Shown here piece after piece: positions 27,701 through 36,700 of a stretch of DNA of 64,000 nucleotides; position 1 is the stretch's first letter, and the number at the start of each line of letters is the position of its first letter. The DNA lies in assembly GCA_914767715.1 (NCBI GenBank), contig OU612068.1, positions 21,886,001-21,950,000 of the forward strand. Reading direction: 5' to 3'. Origin of the DNA: Membranipora membranacea. Its lineage: Eukaryota; Bryozoa; Gymnolaemata; Cheilostomatida; Membraniporidae. A model generated the notes under the pieces. The model was not told the DNA's origin. It was given only the letters and a program-made list of their open reading frames with translations, and did no database searches. A program made the translations under genes and the position numbers.

Positions 27701-30700
27701 GTAAGCTGTCCAAGGCAATCAAACTGGTAAGTGTTGGTTTTTCTCGCGCTAAGCCCTGTTTTCTATAATTTCAATTTACACTCTTATCGCTACATTGGCA
27801 AGAAAATGCATCGCTCAAGTGTTAGATAGAACGTACTGCCACCAACACTTCAGATAAAAACCATGAATTTAAGAGTATGGCGGTGATAGCGTTGGTTTGA
27901 AATTATGGGAATAAATGTCCTTTGAACGTGATACTCCTGACACCTTTTAGTCTTTGGACCTCCACTTGGTAGCTTGCCAACGATGCTGTTAATGAGGGGA
28001 TTGAGGAAAGTGTCGGGCTTTGGAGTGTGATGGAAGCTTCTTTTTTAGCAGTTGCTAAAATGCATGATGTGGAAACAGTAGCTTTTTCCTACACGTTGAC
28101 TGGTACCTATACACACCAACTGCGTCATATCAAGGGCAGAAATCTTCTAATAGTGCCGGTGTCAATTAAAAAGTGTGATCGCATGGCGGTTACGGTTGAG
28201 TCATACGACGAGAAACAAGCGTCATAATATCATCAGTTTAATAGACTAAATTGGTCTCTGCGTTGGTAACCTATCCTTGAAGAAAAGCAGAACTCATGAC
28301 TTGCTGGTATGGAGTTTTCCTGCATTTTGCCTCGGAACGGTAAAAAGTTGGTCGATATTTACGTATACTTACACTTACTATTTGGTTACAAGGCCTGAAT
28401 TATCTGAATAATACACACTTGCTGTATGAAATCAAGGCCTGAAATCTCTGAATGACGATTGTGTAAGTTCAATAGTCTGATAAAAAGAAATTGTTCATTT
28501 CATAGATGTGACTGTAAAACCCTACTTCTGTGAGATCAAACTGGCCAGCATGGAGAACCGGAGAAATGGGTTGGGCTAAACATTAAAAGGGAATAAAAAA
28601 AATGTTAATCATCATTAATACCATCATATATATCAAGATATGAATTTACATATGCCATGAACAAGTGTTTTGGTTTTTGGTTGAATGAAAATTTAAATTT
28701 GATGACCCATGTGAGCTCTGTTTCGCAAAATATATAAAAGCTCAAAACAACCTGCAGTTATTTGAAAAAAATTATCTCTGTTCGGCTATTTTCATTTTTA
28801 ATTAATTCATTGTGTGTTGTAAAGAGAATAATTTCGATTAAATATAAAGCTGATCATACAGAACAGGTAAACCGAGTCCTCCGCACTACACACATTAAAC
28901 AAACTCTTCAACACTGTTTCAATAATTTACCTCAACCATAAATGATCTTTTCTAACAATGTAATATTGAACAGTTAATCACCTGTATTTATTGAGAACAC
29001 ATTTTTTCACTGAAGCCCCGATATACCTATATATTATTTTACTGAATAACAACAATCATGCATTTTGAATAACAATTGTTTTAGAGCAAATTTATATTGC
29101 ATATTATCAGCACAATCTAACCACTATACCATTGAATATGGTGCCTTGTCTTTTTGATATTCTGGCCTGGGACCTGGAAATGTTGGTTGAGATGTACTTG
29201 ATGATGTGTTTATATGTCTCATCAATTAGAGAAATAAAACGCTTCATGTGAGTGCTCTCTTGTTAAAAGTAAGGACGGTAAAAATAAATGGTTAAAAACT
29301 CATATAAAAAGTTTACTTTTTTGAAAAATCGCTATTTAAATAGTGAACACAGTTAGCTCTAAAACAAAGTTTGCGAAGGTTTACTCTGTACCGGATGGTG
29401 GAATAACGGCCTGATGGGCATTGAGTAAATGTCAACATCCAGGGGTTTGTTCGGTTGCTACCATGCGAAGACTCTTTGTAGCGAGTTTGTTGTGGTAGAG
29501 ATCGGCTACTGCGGTGAAGGTGATATCTCCTGCGAGACGACCGGCTGAGCGCACCACTCGCTGTAGATGTTTTTTCCGTACTAAGATGAGAATATATCAC
29601 TACTAGATGGTAGAGTAGGATGCTTTCGATGAAGGATTTGTAGCATGATGTAATCAATCTGGTATCTATTCCCAGATGATACAGCTTGCTCATAATGTGA
29701 AGTCGAGTTCTAGCTTTCTTTACAGTTCGGTTGGCAGAGGTTGTAAAGTCAAGTTTAGTAGTAAGCGTAGTACCAAGATACACGAACTCCGTTACTTGAT
29801 CGATCGGGGAACCATTTATTACCAGCTGTTGTGTGGTCGGGTTATCCCGTGCATTGCTGAAAACCAGTTCTTTGGTCTTCTTTGAGTTAAGAAGCAGGTC
29901 ATGTTCGCAGCACCAAGCATATAGATGATCTGCTTCTTGTTGGAGACACGATGGCTGGGTACTCGTGAGAAACTCTAGTATGACTGTGTCATCAGCATAT
30001 TTGAGGATTTCGGTATTGGAGTTGAGTGTTGGCATACCGGATACATAGAATGAGAAAAGTAGCGGACTGAGCACACAGCCTTGAGGGCTCCCAGTAGATG
30101 TTGTCATAGATGCTGATACATTGGACGTTGTTATAACACGTTGTGTGCGGTTTGTGAGGAAACTGTAAAGCCAGTTAAGAATATTCGGATGAATATCATA
30201 ATCACAGAGTCTGGAGATTAGCAGGGACGGATTTATAGTATTAAAGGCGCTGGTGTAGTCAATGAATAGTGTTCGAACATAGTTTTTAGCATTATTGTCT
30301 AGATGGAGACTTACTGAGTCAATAAGAGTGATGAGCGCATCTTCAGTCGACCGATGCATGCATCTCAACTGCATCCTATCAAGGCTTTAAATCTTGGAAT
30401 AATGTAATTGTGAAAAGTGTAAATTATCCCTGCGTTCTGACCCAGTTCCTCAAATAAAAGAAGCTGTTAAAATGGTTATTATGGAATTATCAACATTTTT
30501 TATCCAGGCCTAAGAGCAGTATCAGTTGTTTGAGATATTCTTTTGTAAATCAAATGAGTCATATCAAGCCAAGTCATATCAATGCATTAAAAAATCTGAA
30601 AGGTTTGCGTCATACCACTGTAACAAGTTACATGGGGTATCCTGTCCTCATAATTTAAGTCCTCACATAAAAATAAATCATTTGTCATCATTGGCAGCTT

Positions 30701-33700
30701 TCTTAAGGTTAGCAGCTGTTAAAATGCGTAATACGGTAGTATGAACTTGCCCTGTACGTATGCATCTAACCAAGTAGTTGATCTAACCAGGGAGAATCTA
30801 GCTGCATCGTATAATAATAATAATAATAATAATCTGAATTCTTGGAATATTGCTGCTGTTGGTTTAATGGTTTTATTTGCAACCCAAATAGCGGTTTTAT
30901 TGGAGAGGCTCGGATTATAGCCATAATTAGCCTATAATTGGGCTATTTATTTCTTCAATTTTGTAATCAGGACGAATTACAAATACGCATACGTTGCACA
31001 GTAGACTAGCAGAGTTTAAGTAATGAATCAAGACTAATCAATACCCTGCAATCAGTTTTTTTCGTTCAAATTTTACCATTTGTTAGGGTCAAAGATTTTG
31101 CGGACTATCGGTTTAGGAAGCGTTTGGTTTGTTTGTCACATATCGTGTTACAATGGACCAGCACGGGACTAAGCATGATAAAAAGCAATTTTTTATGGCC
31201 GATGGTTTTGTCGGTACCTCTGTTCCATAAAAAATATTCAATCCGGTGGCAACAAAAAGTATTATTGTACAATACTGGCAGAGGAGGCAACGTATGCAGA
31301 ACACAGATTTTCATCAAACTCTTGTGCGAAATCAATAGTCTATGGTTCCAGACTATTCCCTTGATGGACCATGAATCACGCGCTGATCTATCGTTCCCTG
31401 GCGATTTGGTGTATCAAGTTGCATTGTTGCCTTGATACCTGCAGATACCGAGCAATGAGCGCATCTGTGGGGTTTGAATTTTATGCTTTCATAACTTCTC
31501 GGGAAACAGTGTCAAGTGAAGGAAGAAAGTGCTCACATTGCATGATCACGACTCAACTGGGGGTGGCTCCAGTGGGTTGCTGCGTGAAGTTCAACGGGGC
31601 TATTATCTGGAGTTGAAGCCAAGTTGAGATGACACGGTATCTGGAAGTTTCCATCGCTCTTTTTAATCTCTTGGCTTGATAAACCTGGGGGTAACAGATC
31701 AGTCAACTTCGATTGAACTGGCTGTGATTCAAGAGCTTATTATATACAATTTAGAGACACTTGTAGGCTTTCAAGCATGGAAATTTCCTGGGAACACACG
31801 TTGTTCTACATGTGTTAGTTGATCCATCCAGAGGCAAATATAAACATTGAAATAGTAATAATATGGAGGAAGCAATTGGATCTCAAACATACAAGGCAAT
31901 GACCGGTAATGGTTGATATGAGTGTAGGTTGTCATAGAGGACAATATCTTACAGAAGGTCTCAGACCCTTGTTCCACAGATCAGCAGAGATCAATTCTAC
32001 CACTGCACTATTAGGCAGATGATGACTGCACTGGATAAGCAGTGAAACAACTTAAAAAATTGCTAATTAGCATTTTAAAAATATTATTAAATTATTATTA
32101 TTATTATTATTATTATTAAAGGAACAGGATAGATCAAGCCATGTTGAATGACAAAATGAAGGTCCATGCTAGCCTCTAAATACCACCACCTCATCATTAA
32201 GTGTTGAGGCCAAATCTATAACAATATTTCTGTAAAAAATAATTGAGAAGAAACCTTAATATATCCAAAACATGTCGCAACTCCATTAATGATGTTATAT
32301 AAACCGCTAGCTTTTTAGCTGACTGTGAAGTCCCATCTCTGTGCGAGGTTTTTACCAGAGTTTTTTAGAACCGTTGTCTTCGTATGTATGCAACAGACAA
32401 TGAGCCAATATTAGCCCTAGCTACACTTCCATCAGGGCGCTACTGTAATATCAAATGTAGGATAGAGCTACGGAGACAATGCTTGAGAGCACAATGTGTG
32501 AAATTTTTAAACTCCGTTTTCTTCAAAAGATAATATTTTATAATGTGCAGACTTTTATATCACTAGTAACTTTTTAGCTCTACAAAACCAATATCTCTTA
32601 ACCATAACGGCAGAGACAGAATAAAGTATATATATAATCTACAGGGAGTAATTACGGTGCCAGTTTTGGATGTGGACGGAAGTTTGTAGAATCTTGTTTA
32701 TTCCAAGAAGACTTTACACTTCATACCTACGCACTTCTTCTCATTCATCACCAACCCACCAAAAGCTCTAATGGCCTGAGGGTGCTATTGACCCTCTATC
32801 CATTAGCTTTGCCCGCCATTGCTAGCCATTAGTGATCAAAGGTACAGGCAGAAGGTCTTGATAGAGTGTGTTAAGTTGTCCAAACTCACAGTAGCCCTAA
32901 TGTATTTATAGCTCTGTTTTGAGCAACAGTGATAATGTTATTCTGTTCCCTATCATCTGGTAAATAACCCTGTGCCCAATACTCCTACTGGAAAAGTGGG
33001 ATGAAAGTGTCATTAAAAAAGGTATAGACATGCATGGCTCACCACTAGATCTGAAATAAGATAATGGAATAGGTAATATGTGATAGCAGAAGACATTGGA
33101 TTATTAACGCTTGTGCTGAGTCTGGGCGATTATTCCTTGAAGGAGCCCCTGGCTATTTCTATCTTGTTTTTGTGCGCATTTTACCTTAATTCACAGGGAA
33201 CAAACAGAGATAAACAACCATACCTGTGCCAGTCATACACATACCCATGAAATCAGAACAAGGTTGGGGATCCTATTGGGAACTCAAATGGGAATCAAGA
33301 AAATCGTCAGGTTTATAGCAGTTGGTAAAACCCTTCCACTACTTATGCCTAAACGGCGTTGTCAAGGTGACATAAAGTATTATTTGCCATATGCAATGTT
33401 TAAAACATCTGGCTATGTGGGTTTGGGAACTTGGTCAGGTCAGTGTTTCTTCGTTGCAGGAAAATACCTGGTTGCCTTACCGCGAGGCCTTTCCATTGGT
33501 GAAGTTTGTTCTATCAGAAGCAGTGAATATATGGTCTGCAAGCTGCACCATAAGGGAGTCAAGGAAAAAACCTTGGGTCTTATTACTCGGTCCAGCCTAA
33601 GAGTCTGATATGTAGCAATCAAGATCACTACAACTAGAGGTCTGTTGTGTGTCTAAAGAGTTTCTGTGTCTTTGAATAAAACTTTAGGCTAACAAACTCC

Positions 33701-36700
33701 ATCTGACATTCTCAAGAGGCACGTGGGGATAAAAGGACCCGGTTTTGAGCTAACTCAATATCTTTTAATGCATGCATGAGATTGCAAAGGTAGTCCTCTG
33801 CTATCATAATATTTAACATTTAACACCTAACCAAAATTGAATGTTGGATGAACAGACCAATGGACAACACATTATGTATTGCTATTGCTGTTCATTTGAT
33901 GGATAACATCTAGAGTAATTATACAAATAACTTTTCACGCGTGAAAAAGACCCAATTTTAAATGTTTTGGTCTTACAAAGTAATATAAATTAGGAGTTGT
34001 TCTATCCGCTATCAACTCCTGAATGATGATCTCCGTTGGCCTGCATTTCCAAGGAAAACCAGTATAATCAGGTTTTGAACTGTGATAATCAGAGGTGAAA
34101 TTATCAGACTAGGACGGGAATCTGAAAGCTTTATATCGGATCCCTGACCTTGTAGAAAGAAATTTTGAAACCTAGTATTCAGCTTTGTCAGCTTCTTTCA
34201 CACTTGACGATTGACCCAATTATCTCAATGTGCATAATAAAAAAAACAAAGTCTTAACACCCAGGGAGAGATTTCAAATTTTCCTCCAACATGACAGCTT
34301 TTTTGCCGTGCCAGGGGCCCATTAGGTAGGCGGTAGTACAGCAAACATACAATGATAAGATCACAAGTGATGTGGGATGGGGTACCATGAAAGCAAATGA
34401 GTACCCAGCAAAGCGAATAGCACAAGGAATATGAACTTATCTCCTGCTGCCACTCAAGGAAATGTGTGCCCTTTCTATTTAGTATAGCTCTAAGACACTG
34501 AATTAGATTCTTCTCTTAGAATGGAAATAGTATCATAGCGTTATACGGTTAGGACACTAAACACAGGGACCCATCTGACTGTTATCTGATTGGCTGTCCC
34601 TAGTAGCATGAATAATTAGCCTGAGAAATTGTCTTGTTTACAAAATTGCAAACAGTAATTATACCCCATACAGTGTCGATGATTAGGGCATTTCTAGATT
34701 GCTACTAGGGACTGGCTATTTTTGCAAGCCCTTTGTTTTGCAAAAGAAAGCTAATGAAAGCATCGTCACCTAATGGGAAATTATAAAAATCAAGTAGTGA
34801 AATAATTGGCTAAGTGATGACTCCATTATTTTTAACTAGTGACAGGTAAAGCCTAAAACTGTTTTCCTACCAGGTGATTATTTTTGAGATGAAAGCCACA
34901 ATAAGTCATATCTGAGCCATTCATAATTCAGTGAGCACATATTTCTCAGACTGTCAGCGTGGCAGGGTGGCGTAGTGGTTAGAATTCAAGCTTCCCACTC
35001 TGAGAGATGCACGTTCGAATCCCGGTCACTACCCATTCTGCTAAAGGAGGTGAGCTCTCCGGACAATAGCCTAGCTTGCCCACTCCTACATTGTACAGGT
35101 GTGCGCTAAATAGATGTGATGAATCTTATGTAAGCATATTCTCATTTGCCCGAAAAGGGCCTTGAATAGCAAAATAAAATTGATATTTATTATTATTATT
35201 ATTATTATTATTTATAACACACAGCACAAACATTATCATTACGCAGCCGTGCACTGAAAATGTCTGTATGTAAAAAACTCAATGCCAGATGAATTCAATA
35301 ACAAACACCTTTTCAAATGCAATAGCCAAGGTATTCAGCATTGAGGGGGTTGGAAACCTGTTATATTCAATCGGGTCTACATCATGTTGGTCAACACGAT
35401 GTTTTCCCACATTTTGCCCTGCTTTCTCACTGGAATGTGTGGGTGAAAGTGTATAAACACTAACACCTCCACACAAGCACTAACACCTCCACACAAGGTC
35501 TGTAATCCGATAGGGGATTATAAAAGTGTCATCTTTAAAGTGATGATAGAAGTTGTTGCAATCTTAACACATGTGGGAGATGATAATATTATCTCTCGGC
35601 CTTGTCAAGGTAATAAAAATGGATGTTTGGTGACTTCTTCAGTCAAGTTTGTCACTCAGCATTTCGTTTTGTTGAATATTGCAGATCTGTAAACGGTTTT
35701 TATACAATGGAAGAACCTGTCATTTTGTGTTTATCTCTTTATAGATCGCCGCTTATTCAAGTGAAAACATCAAACAGGGATTCCTCACAGAGTTCTTCAG
35801 CCTACTTTGCAGGAGCAGAAATATCGACAAAACAATGGTAGGTACTGAGTGGTTTAAACCATAAATATCAGGATATATACTAGTTACTATTTAGTTCATT
35901 GTTTGGACAAGAGGGTAACTTGTGATACATAAGTGTTTGACATATGTGGTTGGTTGATATGGTATGTTCAGCCACCAGCCCACCTGATGGCCATAGTGGC
36001 CTCCGGTGAACAGACGGAAATTGTTTGTGATGAAGTTTTTTGGAGTTGTGTACTGTTACGCATGCCCCCTTATATGCTTGTATTAAACAAGGATATGTGG
36101 CTTGCGCCCTAGTTCAATTTTTCGATTTGGAATAGTTGAAACTAAGCTACTAGGATTAAATATATTGGGGCATGATTTGCTATCGATCAGAATGTGAGGC
36201 TATGATAAGGTTGGTCTCAGGAGTCCTTTAGAAACTGGTTTGGCAATGCTTCTATTAGAGTTATTCACCCATCCTGTATGAGCTCAGTATGGCCGCAAAG
36301 ATTCAAATACAGCACTTTCAAGACTTCGGAAGGACCACAGCAATAAATAGTCTGGCAGCTAGTTCTGCAGTAATTATGCAATATTTTCACATTTAGAAAA
36401 TCCAGAGCACTTGTGGGTAAAAACTATGTGTAGTGTTAGGAAATGTCCTCCCTTCTTATCTAAGAGCTATGAGGCATTTATGCGCCCTAGTGCTGTGCCA
36501 ACATAATAAGCTTACACTTCAAAATACATTTAAACCACTAGGTGGCTCAATATTGCTTATGCATCACATTATTCTCTGATTCTTCACCTCAGTAATGATA
36601 CGCTTCTTTTAAAAATTGGTCCACTCTAAGTGCATTATATATCTATCGCAGTAGAGGCCTTCTTAAAAACGCTCGCATAAAATTAACCCTGAAAAGGGTG

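Larger units (their letters stand above)
26523..35744 (+). other. MYBBP1A intron, 9.2 kb, repeat-rich
   Basis: The longest intron of the window. It holds a duplicate of exon 22's end (27696-27967), an orphan open frame (27973-28227), a LINE fragment on the minus strand (29313-30374), short trinucleotide tracts (30810, 32090) and a tRNA-derived SINE (34958-35217). The stretches 28.3-29.3 kb and 30.4-34.9 kb show nothing I can name. Confidence 0.65.

Noticed and set aside
31105-31616. Overlapping frames on both strands, possibly a transposase fragment
   Set aside because: No catalytic motif or terminal repeats could be found; stops break every frame.
33264-33628. 114-residue plus-strand frame with an overlapping second frame
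   Set aside because: No recognisable domain, splice signals or promoter; not supported as a gene.
34961-35034. A functional tRNA gene
   Set aside because: The boxes are present, but the body and (ATT)n tail that follow, and the poor cloverleaf, show a SINE.
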